DNA of 64,000 bases from NCBI GenBank assembly GCA_033764075.1, contig JANRJH010000024.1, positions 1 through 64,000 of the forward strand, read 5' to 3'. Below, one piece after another: positions 49,054-57,781 of the stretch. Position 1 is the stretch's first letter; each line of letters opens with the position of its first letter. Made by a program: the position numbers and the translations under genes. The stretch comes from M3007 sp033764075 (GTDB lineage Bacteria; Bacteroidota; Bacteroidia; Chitinophagales; Saprospiraceae). The notes beneath the pieces were generated by a model, which did no database searches, was not told the origin of the DNA, and saw nothing but the letters and a program-made list of their open reading frames with translations.

Positions 49054-50058
49054 TCAGAATCGGGGGCAAAGGATCTGCGGGTCCTGTTCGGCATTTTTGT
49101 AAATTTTGAAAATGTAGTTGGCGGCAATTTCGAAACCGCCGCGCGAGTTGCTGACCGTATTCAGGTCCGATGTGTTTATGTCGTAGGCGAGGCCAACGCG
49201 CAGGTCTTTCCAGCGAACGCCGCCCATCAGTTGAAGGGCATCGCTGAGCCGGTAGCCAAGGCCCATGTCAAAGCTGATCTTCTTCTCGGGGTCGAACAGG
49301 TAATTGCCCATGCCCTGGACGATGATCTCGTCGTTTCCGCTCATGGTCTGGAAGAGGAACGTGGGGCTGAACGTCCAGCGTTCGCTCAGGGCCACGTTGT
49401 AAATACCGTGTACAACGGTGCGTCTGGGCTGTTTTGCCTCGCCGCCGCTCCCAATCACGGAGTAATCCGGCTCCAGCAAGTGGTACATGGAAAAGCCCAG
49501 GCTGAAATCCATGGTTTTGTTCAGTTTGGTGCGCAGTACCAAACCACCGTCAAAATCCACGTATTTGGAATTATCCGTGTTTACGCTTTCCATGGTGGTG
49601 CCGGTCACGAAAAAATCTTCAAACCGCATGTTGTCGCGGTTGACGCCCAGCTGGGCCTGACCGCCCTGAACGCCCAGGGTCAGGTAGGTATTGCCTTTTT
49701 TATCCAGTCCCAGGTGGTAGGACGCGCCGAACTTGACGGCGTTTTGCTCAAAACCCACAGAACCCGCCTTGTCGCTGAACAACATACCGCCGACACCAAC
49801 CCAGTCTTTTTTGCGGAACCCGCGGATAATCGGCGCATCCACCCAAAAGGAGGGTGTTTCGAACGGGTTTTTGATCACGCTGGACCACTGGTTGCGGTAA
49901 ATGCCACCAACGCGCGCAGTACCCTCGAACCCGCCGATAAGGCCCGGGTTCAGGGTCATGGGCGACATGTTGTACTGGGTGAAGTGAATATCCTGGGCAG
50001 ACAGGGATAAACCGGTGAGGCAAAAAAGGAGGATTCCAGTGAGACGGTTAAAGTACAT
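49054..50058 (-). CDS. PorP/SprF family type IX secretion membrane protein
   Basis: This 334-residue outer membrane barrel protein has a signal peptide (LLFCLTGLSLSAQD) and the family's strongly conserved opening IHFTQYNMSPMTLNPGLIGGFEG. Strands such as RVGGIYRNQWSSV, VGGMLFSDKAG and YHLGLDKKGNTYLTLGVQGG fit, and it ends with GGFEIAANYIFKIYKN. PorP/SprF proteins help secrete or anchor T9SS type B cargo. It lies directly upstream of the OmpA/PD40 gene in the usual pairing, and the type B cargo gene at 45628 faces it. Confidence 0.93.
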   Translation of the reverse strand: MYFNRLTGILLFCLTGLSLSAQDIHFTQYNMSPMTLNPGLIGGFEGTARVGGIYRNQWSSVIKNPFETPSFWVDAPIIRGFRKKDWVGVGGMLFSDKAGSVGFEQNAVKFGASYHLGLDKKGNTYLTLGVQGGQAQLGVNRDNMRFEDFFVTGTTMESVNTDNSKYVDFDGGLVLRTKLNKTMDFSLGFSMYHLLEPDYSVIGSGGEAKQPRRTVVHGIYNVALSERWTFSPTFLFQTMSGNDEIIVQGMGNYLFDPEKKISFDMGLGYRLSDALQLMGGVRWKDLRVGLAYDINTSDLNTVSNSRGGFEIAANYIFKIYKNAEQDPQILCPRF

Positions 50059-50180
50059 AATTGATCGTTTGTTGGAACGCAGAAGATAAAATCCGGCGAA
50101 ATGTACTGGATTTTAGCGATACGGATGGAGACAAGCGGGGGCAGGAAAAAAAAATTAAACCATAATGGCCAATTTGGGCA

Positions 50181-51140
50181 TCAACGCCCGGCCAAGATAC
50201 GCAAATCCTGCTCCTCCATGCAGCGGAAATGGCCCTTCGGGCATCGGTCGAATCCAATCTTGGAGCAGGGGCGGCAACGCAGACCGTGCACTTCCAGCGT
50301 GGTGTTCAGCGTCGGCCCGTCCGGATAAAACGGGTACATGCCAAACGCGGGAATGGTATTGCCCCAAATGGAAAAAACGGGCTTGCGGAACGCCGCCGCG
50401 ATGTGCATCATGCCGGTGTCATGGGTGATTACAGCCCCGGCCTGCCGGATGAGCGATGCCGAGCCGTGCAGGCTGAGCAGGCCGCAGGCGTTCGTCACCT
50501 TGTCCGGCGCCGCCTGCCGAATGCGTTCGCCATCTTCCTGCTCGCCCGGGCCACCCAGCAAAACAACCGGCGTGCTCAGTCGGTGGCAAACCTCGATCAT
50601 GCGTGCCAAGGGCAACCGTTTGGTGTTGTGGTTGGCCCCGATGGCAAACACCAGAAAATCGCGGGGCAAACCCATGTCGGCCGGTTGCACTTCCTGTCCG
50701 TCGGGAATAAAATAGTCCAGCCCGGCTCCGTCGTACGACACCCCGAGGGGCGCCACCGCGTCCAGGTATCGATGCACCACGTGGCGGTCGGGCAGGCGGT
50801 TGATGTGCAACGTGACCATCAACCATTTTTCAAAGTTTAATTTGTTAAAAGCGGTAGTGGGTCGACGAAGGGCCACCCAAAGTCGCAGGCTGCGCAGGTT
50901 GTTGTGCAGGTCGACGACATGGTCGTACCGTTCGGCCTTCAACGCCGGCAGGCATTCGGTTATCGCTTTCGAAAAGGTAAAAACACGGTCTGTGTACGGG
51001 TTGGCGTCGAACAGGCTGCGATAAGCGTTTTTGGTGACCACATGTACCTCTGCGCCGGTCTGCTGTTTAAGACAGCGCAGCACCGGCGTGGTGAGCACAA
51101 TGTCGCCGATGGAGCTGAAACGCACGACGAGCACCTTCAT
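50181..51140 (-). CDS. Glycosyltransferase family 9 (heptosyltransferase-like)
   Basis: This 319-residue protein of the ADP-heptose:LPS heptosyltransferase family probably adds a sugar to the lipopolysaccharide core. It begins MKVLVVRFSSIGDIVLTTPVL, the classic GT9 opening with the conserved Gly-Asp. The C-terminal donor-binding region has AIGANHNTKRLP, VVLLGGPGEQED and GAVITHDTGMMHIAAAF. GT-B fold length is normal. A TTG at 51149 also opens the frame, but ATG 51140 is preferred. It starts 5 nt after the kup stop on the same strand. Confidence 0.9.
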   Translation of the reverse strand: MKVLVVRFSSIGDIVLTTPVLRCLKQQTGAEVHVVTKNAYRSLFDANPYTDRVFTFSKAITECLPALKAERYDHVVDLHNNLRSLRLWVALRRPTTAFNKLNFEKWLMVTLHINRLPDRHVVHRYLDAVAPLGVSYDGAGLDYFIPDGQEVQPADMGLPRDFLVFAIGANHNTKRLPLARMIEVCHRLSTPVVLLGGPGEQEDGERIRQAAPDKVTNACGLLSLHGSASLIRQAGAVITHDTGMMHIAAAFRKPVFSIWGNTIPAFGMYPFYPDGPTLNTTLEVHGLRCRPCSKIGFDRCPKGHFRCMEEQDLRILAGR

Positions 51141-51145
51141 AGGGA

Positions 51146-53101
51146 TCAACGAATGCGGCGAATCTGGATGTCTTCCACCGGACGGAGCACCAGGGGGACT
51201 TTTTCGATTTCCACCGAGTTGCTGTCCAGCCCGAACCAGTTCTGGGGCGAAGCCGTGAAAGATTTGACCGCCAGGTAAATGTTCATCACAAACTGCTCAT
51301 AGAAGGGCAGATCGTTCTCGTGCGAGAGGAACTCCTGAATGATTACGAACTTCATGTCGCCGGTGGGGTACTCGTCCCGGCTGATGTGGTAGCGGGCTTC
51401 CACATTCACCTCACCGGCCTCGATCATGTCCTCAACCACCTTGCGCAGAAAAAGGTTCATGCGCTGCTCCACACGGAAGCCCAGGCGGAAAGTGACCTTG
51501 TACACGTCGTCAGTGGCCAGGGCGTTCACCCGGTACTCCATGGTGTAGGGCTCATCGGTCACCTCAATGTGCACAAACCAGTACACATCGGCGCGTTTGG
51601 GTTGGGTTTGCAGAATGGAGTACAGGATTTTTTCTTCCACCTGGTTGGCGCGCGCACTGCTGAGAAACACCAGGTTCGTGGCGTATTTGGGCACGTCCTC
51701 GTCGTTGCTCAGCGAAATAAGCTGATCGAGGTAGTCGTGCAATTGAACGTTTTCCAAAAAGCGGTTTTTGATCTTTTTGGCCTCCACCCATATGATCATC
51801 AGGAAGAAGAGCACGGAGGCGATCACAATGGTAATAAAGCCGCCATCCTTGAACTTTAACAGATTAGCTGTAAAAAACGCCCCTTCAAAGAGCAGGTACC
51901 AGATCAAAAACGCCCAAATAAACAGCGGATTTACCCGTTTGGTCACGAAGTAATTGGACAACAGGATGGTACTCATCAGCATCGTTATGGTAACCGACAA
52001 ACCGTATGCCGCCTCCATCCTGGCGCTTTCCTGAAAATAGACGGTGACAAAAATGCAACCTACCCAAAGCAGGGTGTTCACTGCCGGTACGTAAAGCTGG
52101 CCTTTCAGGGATGTTGGAAACACTACCGTCAACTTGGGCATCAAACCCAACCGAATGGCCTCCGACACCAGGGTGAACGATCCGGATATCATAGCCTGGC
52201 TGGCGATGATCGCCGCCATGGTGGCTATGACCACCCCGATGGGTACAAACCAATGTGGCATGATGCCATAAAACGGGTTCGACCCTTCAGGCAACATCTG
52301 ACCTGACAACTGCATACTCCAGGCAGCCTGGCCCAGGTAATTGAGGACCAGGCATGTTTTCACAAAAATCCAACTGGTGCGAATATTTTTCTTGCCACAA
52401 TGTCCCAGGTCGGCATACAAGGCTTCGGCGCCTGTTGTGCACAAAAAGACAGCGCCCATGAGCACCAGTGCATGCGGATGCGACAAGAGGAGGCTAACGG
52501 CGTAGTAAGGATTAAGGGCACGCAGTATGGTCGGTTCGGCGATTACCTGGGAGAGTCCGAGAATACCCAGCATGCCGAACCAAACCAGCATGATGGGGCC
52601 AAAAAAGCGACCCACCATAGCAGTTCCGAATTGCTGAAACCAAAAAAGCAGGGAGATGATGGCGACGGTGATCCCCACGGTGGGGATGTGCACATCGTGC
52701 AGTGCTTCTATGGAGTGCAACCCCTCAATGGCCGAGGACACCGAAATGGGCGGCGTAATCATACCCTCCGAGAGCACGGCAGCACCGCCGATCATGGCCG
52801 GGTAGATCAGCCAGCGACGGCGGCGACGCACCAGGGTGTATAAAGAGAAAATCCCCCCCTCGCCGTTATTATCGGCATCCAACACCAGCGTGACGTATTT
52901 GAAGGTGGTTTGAATCGTCAGCGTCCAGAACACCAGCGATACGGCGCCCAGGATAGTGTCGGCATTGATTGTCCCTTCAGCCAGAATAGCACGCATTACA
53001 TACAGCGGCGACGTGCCGATATCGCCGTAAATAATCCCGAGTGTGATCAGCAGGCCCGCGAGGGTGAGCTTATGATGGCCGTGTGGGTTTTCGGAAGACA
53101 T
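51146..53101 (-). CDS. kup: KUP-type potassium uptake transporter
   Basis: This 651-residue membrane protein has about twelve hydrophobic segments, then a C-terminal cytoplasmic part. The Kup signature GIIYGDIGTSPLYVMRAIL is near residue 20, EGMITPPISVSSAIEGL follows, and LLFWFQQFGTA is also typical. K+ enters by proton symport. The reading frame continues to 53194, but Met 53101 gives the family start (HKLTLAGLLITLG next). It lies between a K+ channel gene and the GT9 gene on the same strand, so K+ uptake and TrkA-gated flux are encoded together. Confidence 0.94.
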   Translation of the reverse strand: MSSENPHGHHKLTLAGLLITLGIIYGDIGTSPLYVMRAILAEGTINADTILGAVSLVFWTLTIQTTFKYVTLVLDADNNGEGGIFSLYTLVRRRRRWLIYPAMIGGAAVLSEGMITPPISVSSAIEGLHSIEALHDVHIPTVGITVAIISLLFWFQQFGTAMVGRFFGPIMLVWFGMLGILGLSQVIAEPTILRALNPYYAVSLLLSHPHALVLMGAVFLCTTGAEALYADLGHCGKKNIRTSWIFVKTCLVLNYLGQAAWSMQLSGQMLPEGSNPFYGIMPHWFVPIGVVIATMAAIIASQAMISGSFTLVSEAIRLGLMPKLTVVFPTSLKGQLYVPAVNTLLWVGCIFVTVYFQESARMEAAYGLSVTITMLMSTILLSNYFVTKRVNPLFIWAFLIWYLLFEGAFFTANLLKFKDGGFITIVIASVLFFLMIIWVEAKKIKNRFLENVQLHDYLDQLISLSNDEDVPKYATNLVFLSSARANQVEEKILYSILQTQPKRADVYWFVHIEVTDEPYTMEYRVNALATDDVYKVTFRLGFRVEQRMNLFLRKVVEDMIEAGEVNVEARYHISRDEYPTGDMKFVIIQEFLSHENDLPFYEQFVMNIYLAVKSFTASPQNWFGLDSNSVEIEKVPLVLRPVEDIQIRRIR

Positions 53102-53197
53102 AATGGTGCGGTGCGGTCCCTCTTGCGTGGGCTTTTCGTCAGTAGATGGATGCAAATGTACATTGGTATCGCAAACGGACGAAAAAAAGCGCAAATG

Positions 53198-54286
53198 TCA
53201 TTTCATTGTTTTTTGACAGAAGTCCCGGATCTGGTCCTGGTTACCCAACAAGACAAGGCGCCAGCCGCCGGCCAGCACCGTGTCGGGCAGCGGATTGAGG
53301 TGAAACTCGCCGGCCGGATCGCGCAAAGCGATGATGGACACCCTGGCCGCCGCCGCCATTCCGGTTTCGGCAATGGTACGGCCGACAAAAGACGCCTGCA
53401 TGTCGTTGACCGCCACTTCCAGGAAGGCGACACTGGAATGTCGCAACGTGGACAGCAATGTAAAAAACTCTACCAACTCCGGGTTGTTGGCCAGCGTAGC
53501 CATATAAAATCCGCCGATTTGTTCCGGCACCACAGTATGATCGGCCCCTGCCCGGCGAATTTTGATTTCGTCGGCGTGGTTGCTGGCCCGGGAAATGATG
53601 CGCAGGCCTGGGTTGATCTGCCGGGCAGAGAGCACCACAAAAAGGTTGTCGGAGTCGTTGGGCAGGGTCACCACCAGGCACCTGGCGCGGTGAATGCCGG
53701 CTTCCTCCAGCACAGTATCCTGGGTGGCGTCGCCTTCCACGTACAGGTACTCGGTGTCGCGGCGCAAGTTGTCCAGTTTTTCGTTCTGGTTTTCAACCAC
53801 GACAAACCGGATGCCTTGTTTGGCCAGTTCCCGGGTCACCTCGGTGGCGTGGCGGCCAAACCCACATATGATGATGTGGCCTTGCAGGGCGGCAATTTCA
53901 GCATTCATACGGTAGTTTTTGATCAGGTTGGTCAGGCCGCCTTCGGCAAAAATGCTGGTCAGGGTAGAGATGCCGTAGGCGAACAATCCAATATTGAAAA
54001 TGATGAGCAGCGAAGTGAACAAGCGCCCCGTCGGACCCAGCGGGTTCACTTCGCCAAACCCTACGGTCGCTACCGTAATGATCGACATGTAGAACGCCTC
54101 ACCCCAGGTGTAATCTTCTATGAGGACATAACCGAGCGCGCCTACTACAATGGAAAAAAGCATCAGCAGCACGGCCAGGCGGATCCGGCGAATGCTGACC
54201 AGAATTTGAGACATACGGCGGCTGCCTTTTCGCGGGGGGGCAAACGGGGAGCGCCACATTTCGATAAATAAATGCCATATCCCCAT
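53198..54286 (-). CDS. TrkA-domain potassium channel protein
   Basis: This 362-residue channel has an N-terminal pore module of two membrane helices around the selectivity filter VATVGFGEVNP near residue 73. A cytoplasmic RCK/TrkA-N domain follows from about 125 (IIICGFGRHATEV, the NAD-binding GxGxxG; VVENQNEKLDNL; VEGDATQDTVL), then a TrkA-C domain near 285-355. The arrangement is that of Kch/MthK-type gated K+ channels. It is 96 nt upstream of kup on the same strand. The start Met at 54286 leaves a basic N-terminal tail. Confidence 0.92.
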   Translation of the reverse strand: MGIWHLFIEMWRSPFAPPRKGSRRMSQILVSIRRIRLAVLLMLFSIVVGALGYVLIEDYTWGEAFYMSIITVATVGFGEVNPLGPTGRLFTSLLIIFNIGLFAYGISTLTSIFAEGGLTNLIKNYRMNAEIAALQGHIIICGFGRHATEVTRELAKQGIRFVVVENQNEKLDNLRRDTEYLYVEGDATQDTVLEEAGIHRARCLVVTLPNDSDNLFVVLSARQINPGLRIISRASNHADEIKIRRAGADHTVVPEQIGGFYMATLANNPELVEFFTLLSTLRHSSVAFLEVAVNDMQASFVGRTIAETGMAAAARVSIIALRDPAGEFHLNPLPDTVLAGGWRLVLLGNQDQIRDFCQKTMK

Positions 54287-54322
54287 GGTTTCTAAAAGGG
54301 TCTTGCTGTTCGTCGATAACCC

Positions 54323-54850
54323 CTATGGCTCGGTTTTAGAATTTACCACCCGCGCCTGAATCCCGGTGGTGTTGATGTCGGTATTGCCGATCCAGATCAT
54401 GACGAAGCCTTTTTCCTTGATCTTCCAGGTATTGTTGAGCCAGGGGTCGTTGCAGGAAAGGTAAATTTCGCTGTTTGGCTCATCCCAATTCCAGCGGCCT
54501 TTGTCGACTACCTTTTTGTTGACCAGAATGTCAAATGTCTGATCTTCATAGAACCGCAACCACTTGTCGCGGAAATTGTCGTACACATGGGGGTCGGTGG
54601 CCAGCAGCGCTTCGTTCATGTGCCACCAACCCGTGCTCAGGTATGCTTTCCGACTGGCGGATGCCGGCGGCAGTCGGTCGACCGGAACAGTGACGGTCCG
54701 CGGCGTTTTTACAGCGGCGGGCGCCGGGGCGGGCTGGGCCGGGGAAGCCTCGGCAGATGGTGCCGGGAGTTCCTTGCTTTTTTGCAGGTTTTTGCACGTA
54801 AGCACCCCGAAAAGCACGATCAGGGCGGAGAGCAGGAGGTTCAACTTCAT
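54323..54850 (-). CDS. Hypothetical lipoprotein
   Basis: This 175-residue lipoprotein has a signal and lipobox (ALIVLFGVLTCKN), then a Pro/Ala-rich linker. The mature domain (about residues 60-165) contains a Trp-rich lipocalin-like strand set: WWHMNEALLATDPHVYDNF, LRFYEDQTFDIL, KGRWNWDEPNSEIYLSC and TWKIKEKGFVMIW. It resembles small lipocalin-like stress or detergent-binding lipoproteins of Bacteroidota, but the family is not certain. It lies upstream of the K+ channel gene, same strand, 36 nt away. Confidence 0.65.
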   Translation of the reverse strand: MKLNLLLSALIVLFGVLTCKNLQKSKELPAPSAEASPAQPAPAPAAVKTPRTVTVPVDRLPPASASRKAYLSTGWWHMNEALLATDPHVYDNFRDKWLRFYEDQTFDILVNKKVVDKGRWNWDEPNSEIYLSCNDPWLNNTWKIKEKGFVMIWIGNTDINTTGIQARVVNSKTEP

Positions 54851-54906
54851 GGCGATGCTTTCTCAAATTAGGTCAAAAATAAGGCGCCGACGCCGATGCC
54901 CGACGC

Positions 54907-54943
54907 ATAAAAAAACAGAAGCCATCCCGGCGGCGGGATGGCT
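54907..54943 (-). terminator. Intrinsic terminator after the tRNA-Arg gene
   Basis: agccatcccg, gcgg, cgggatggct (54920-54943) is a perfect 10-bp stem with a 4-nt loop. On the minus strand it is followed by a T-rich run (the A-run at 54909-54915 on the plus strand). It lies 18 nt beyond the tRNA 3' end. Confidence 0.85.
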
Positions 54944-54961
54944 CACTTGTATTTCGCTTCG

Positions 54962-55033
54962 TAGCCCCGCGTGGAATCGAACCACGATCTGAGGTTCCGG
55001 AAACCTCCATTCTATCCGTTGAACTACGGAGCC
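54962..55033 (-). tRNA. tRNA-Arg, anticodon CCG
   Basis: The minus strand folds into a complete 72-nt cloverleaf. The acceptor stem is GGCTCCG with CGGGGCT (two G-U pairs). The D arm runs GTTC to GAAT. The anticodon arm is GAGGT, loop TTCCGGA, ACCTC, giving anticodon CCG (reads CGG, arginine). The T arm is CGTGG, TTCGAAT, CCACG. The 3' CCA is not encoded. A strong terminator follows. Confidence 0.93.
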
Positions 55034-55085
55034 ATGCTTTTAGCGCGGCGCAAAGATAATGTATTTTCGGGTATCAAAGGCGACT

Positions 55086-55436
55086 TTAGGGAACCAAATG
55101 GATATTTTCCCGAATTTCGTCGACGCGTATGCCCAAATGGGATTCATCGTATACACATTCACCGTTGCGAATCAGCAATACTTGAGGCGACTCATGGTAA
55201 ACGGAAAAAACCTCCGCAATAGCATTCGACACCGCCCGGTGGGCGATCAAATCGAGAAAATAGCGCTCCATCTCATCGGGAGCAAAATTCCAGTCGTCGT
55301 TCAACCGGTATTGGGCTACGGAACTAATGTTGCAGCGGGTGCTGTGTTTGAAGATCAGACAAGGCACGGTAAACGAGCGTTGTCTGATCTCTTCAATTTG
55401 TTGCACAGAGGTAAGGGGAATCCACTCGTTGTTCAT
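55086..55436 (-). CDS. ytxJ: YtxJ-type monothiol thioredoxin-like protein
   Basis: This 116-residue protein of the DUF2847/YtxJ family is annotated as a bacillithiol-system redox protein and is common in Bacteroidota. Its thioredoxin fold has a single active-site Cys in LIFKHSTRCNISS (Cys35) where thioredoxins have CxxC. The family's other elements are visible: YFLDLIAHRAVSNAIAEV and HESPQVLLIRNGECVYDESH (substrate-side cis-Pro). It probably reduces mixed disulfides of low-molecular-weight thiols. It is close to tRNA-Arg, with an independent reading frame. Confidence 0.9.
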   Translation of the reverse strand: MNNEWIPLTSVQQIEEIRQRSFTVPCLIFKHSTRCNISSVAQYRLNDDWNFAPDEMERYFLDLIAHRAVSNAIAEVFSVYHESPQVLLIRNGECVYDESHLGIRVDEIRENIHLVP

Positions 55437-55471
55437 GCGCTTAAAACACCAAAACCTCCTTGGGGTTCACC

Positions 55472-55573
55472 TCACAGGTCCGTGCCCGGGCAACCGTAAC
55501 CACGGTGGCAGGACTCCAGTACAAAGAGGGCGATCATAAAAGCAAATGCGAGCAATTTTTGCCAGTTCTTCAT
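55472..55573 (-). CDS. Very small lipoprotein
   Basis: This 33-residue protein, MKNWQKLLAFAFMIALF and then VLESCHRGYGCPGTDL, is almost entirely a lipoprotein signal with lipobox (LESC) plus a short Cys-containing tail. A longer frame runs up to 55720, but the Lys-Asn-Trp start followed by a hydrophobic core marks Met 55573. Tiny lipoproteins ending in such CxRGYGCP tails recur in Bacteroidota. It is probably cotranscribed with the YtxJ gene 35 nt downstream. Confidence 0.55.
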   Translation of the reverse strand: MKNWQKLLAFAFMIALFVLESCHRGYGCPGTDL

Positions 55574-55762
55574 GGAATGGTAGCATTGAATTGTTTGACG
55601 TGTGAACAGCTTGTAAACGCTGCCTGTTTCTACATATTGTGACAAACGGAGTGCCACTTCGACATTACGACGTAAAATTACCCGCAACGGTTCATAATTG
55701 CCCGAACTTTTGTCTTTCATTGTGCAAAAATTAACATTTCAACAAAATAAAATACGGTCAAT

Positions 55763-57151
55763 ATGCAAATTCATTTGATCGCCATCGGCGGAGCGGCCAT
55801 GCACAACCTGGCCATCGCCTTGCACAAACAAGGACATTCGGTTACCGGTTCCGACGATGAAATTTACAACCCGGCGCATGACCGGTTGACAGCGGCGGGG
55901 CTGTTGCCGGAAAGCTCCGGATGGTTTCCGGACCGTATCCATTCCGGACTCGACATGGTTATCCTGGGCATGCACGCCCGTGCCGACAACCCCGAACTGG
56001 CACGGGCATTGGCGCTGAAGCTGCCGGTGATGTCTTATCCGGAATTTGTGTTCGAACACGCACGAAACAAACAAAGACTGGTGGTGGCGGGCAGCCACGG
56101 GAAAACGACCACCACCGCCATGATCATGCATGCCATGAAAAAACAAGGGCTGCACTTCGATTACCTGGTAGGCGCCCAACTGGAAGGATTCGACACCATG
56201 GTGTCGCTCACCGATGCCCCGGTGATGGTGATTGAAGGCGACGAATACCTGTCTTCTCCCCTCGATCCGCGCCCGAAAATGGTTCACTACCACCCCCATG
56301 CAGCCGCCATTACGGGCATTGCGTGGGACCACATCAATGTGTTTCCGGCATTTGAGGATTACCTGCGCGCCTTTGGGCAATTTATTCAGGCCATGGAGCC
56401 CGGTGCGCCCCTCTTCCATCCGGCGCAGGATGCCAACCTCGACACCGTGCTGTCGGTGTATTGCGGGGAGTGGATGCCGGCGCGGCCGGTGGCATTTTCG
56501 CCTTATGTGGGCGCGGTGCACAACGGCATCACCCACATTGCGCGTGCGGGAATGCCCGATTTGGCCCTGCGCATTTTCGGTACGCACAACCTGTTCAACG
56601 CGCGGGCGGCAGCCCTGCTCTGCGGAGAGGCCGGCCTGGCAGAAGATGCCTTCCTCGAAGCCCTTGCTTCTTTTTCAGGTGCGGGCAGGCGTTTGCAAGC
56701 GCTGGTGGCCGAGACAGACCGGGCAGCCTGGCTCGATTTTGCGCATGCGCCTTCCAAGGTAGCCGCGACCACAGCGGCCGTAAAAGCGCAGTACCCCGAA
56801 AGGCGTTTGATCGCCGGAGTGGAGTTACACACGTTCAGCAGCCTGAACCGCGCCTTTTTGCCCCAATACGCCGGAAGCTTGTTGGCCGCCGATCAGGCGT
56901 TTGTATTTTTTTCGCCGGAAACGTTATCGGCAAAAAAAATGCCGCCGCTGGATCCAGACTTCATCCGAAATTGTTTCGCGTACCCCGGTTTGCAGGTTTT
57001 TACCACGGCTGAAGCGCTCGATCACTGGCTGTCGGAACAGGGCTGGTCGAACAAAAACCTGCTGTTGATGTCTTCCGGCCGGTTTGGAGGGTGGGAAGCA
57101 GCCCTGCGGACGCCGGAAATACTGGGAGAAAGAGACCGCCAGGTTAAGTGA
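55763..57151 (+). CDS. mpl: UDP-N-acetylmuramate:L-alanyl-gamma-D-glutamyl-meso-diaminopimelate ligase (Mpl type)
   Basis: This 462-residue Mur-family ligase attaches recycled murein tripeptide to UDP-MurNAc (peptidoglycan recycling). The N-terminal Rossmann domain starts IHLIAIGGAAMHNLAIAL. The ATP site VVAGSHGKTTTTAM is near residue 107, followed by VIEGDEYLSSPLDPRPK (Mpl-specific) and GIAWDHINVFP. The C-terminal domain has LDFAHAPSKVAATTAAVK. Mpl differs from MurC by the DEYLSSxLDxRPK pattern, so Mpl is preferred. It is full length, diverging from the YtxJ pair. Confidence 0.9.
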   Translation: MQIHLIAIGGAAMHNLAIALHKQGHSVTGSDDEIYNPAHDRLTAAGLLPESSGWFPDRIHSGLDMVILGMHARADNPELARALALKLPVMSYPEFVFEHARNKQRLVVAGSHGKTTTTAMIMHAMKKQGLHFDYLVGAQLEGFDTMVSLTDAPVMVIEGDEYLSSPLDPRPKMVHYHPHAAAITGIAWDHINVFPAFEDYLRAFGQFIQAMEPGAPLFHPAQDANLDTVLSVYCGEWMPARPVAFSPYVGAVHNGITHIARAGMPDLALRIFGTHNLFNARAAALLCGEAGLAEDAFLEALASFSGAGRRLQALVAETDRAAWLDFAHAPSKVAATTAAVKAQYPERRLIAGVELHTFSSLNRAFLPQYAGSLLAADQAFVFFSPETLSAKKMPPLDPDFIRNCFAYPGLQVFTTAEALDHWLSEQGWSNKNLLLMSSGRFGGWEAALRTPEILGERDRQVK

Positions 57152-57238
57152 TTGTTAAATCTGACGAAATCCAGCATACTTAACATACAAGTTTCACGGC
57201 AAACTTATTTTAGCATCTGAAATAAACTGCCTAATCAG

Positions 57239-57775
57239 GTGATTTATAAGGTGAAACTGAAAAATGCGGAGGATACTGTTTTGCTGGACGACCAGGTGTA
57301 CGAGTGGTTGTCAACAGATCCTTTCTACCTTGAAATTGGTTTGTTGGCCAACCTGCGCAAACACTCCAGTGGGTGCGCCGTTTTTCAAAAAACGTGGAAA
57401 AGAGCCGGGGGGGGGAAGAAGTACAAGACAGAAACCATTTACCTGCACAAGCTGATCGCTGAAAAGTTTTTGTCCGATCAGCGCGATGACCTGCGAAATC
57501 TGGTGGGTACCGTCAACGGTGATAAACTGGACTGCCGGTTGGAAAACCTCGTATACCGTTCGCGTGCCACCGCCAGCCGGCAGCGCAGGGCGAGTTCCAG
57601 AACAGGGTTCACCGGCGTTTATCAGGAACACAACCGTTACCGTGCAGTCATCGCGGTGCGCGGAAAGCTTATGCACATCGGTATGTTCGACACGGTGGAA
57701 GAGGCAGCGGCGGCGTACAACAAGATGTCACGGGAAATTTACGGAGACGACGGAAAGATCAACAAAGTGCGGTGA
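57239..57775 (+). CDS. HNH/AP2-domain DNA-binding protein
   Basis: This is a 178-residue protein. Residues 1-115 resemble the HNH-endonuclease-associated region (IYLHKLIAEKFL near 68; LVGTVNGDKLDCRLENLVY near 92, the degenerate HNH strand with the NxDxxxxRxxNL pattern). Residues 118-170 form an AP2/ERF domain (TGFTGVYQEHNRYRAVI...HIGMFDTVEEAAAAYN), a beta-sheet that binds DNA. AP2-HNH combinations come from homing endonucleases and phage-type proteins. Here the HNH metal residues look incomplete, so it may act as a DNA-binding protein only. The start is GTG 57239. Confidence 0.75.
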   Translation: MIYKVKLKNAEDTVLLDDQVYEWLSTDPFYLEIGLLANLRKHSSGCAVFQKTWKRAGGGKKYKTETIYLHKLIAEKFLSDQRDDLRNLVGTVNGDKLDCRLENLVYRSRATASRQRRASSRTGFTGVYQEHNRYRAVIAVRGKLMHIGMFDTVEEAAAAYNKMSREIYGDDGKINKVR

Positions 57776-57781
57776 GCCGGC

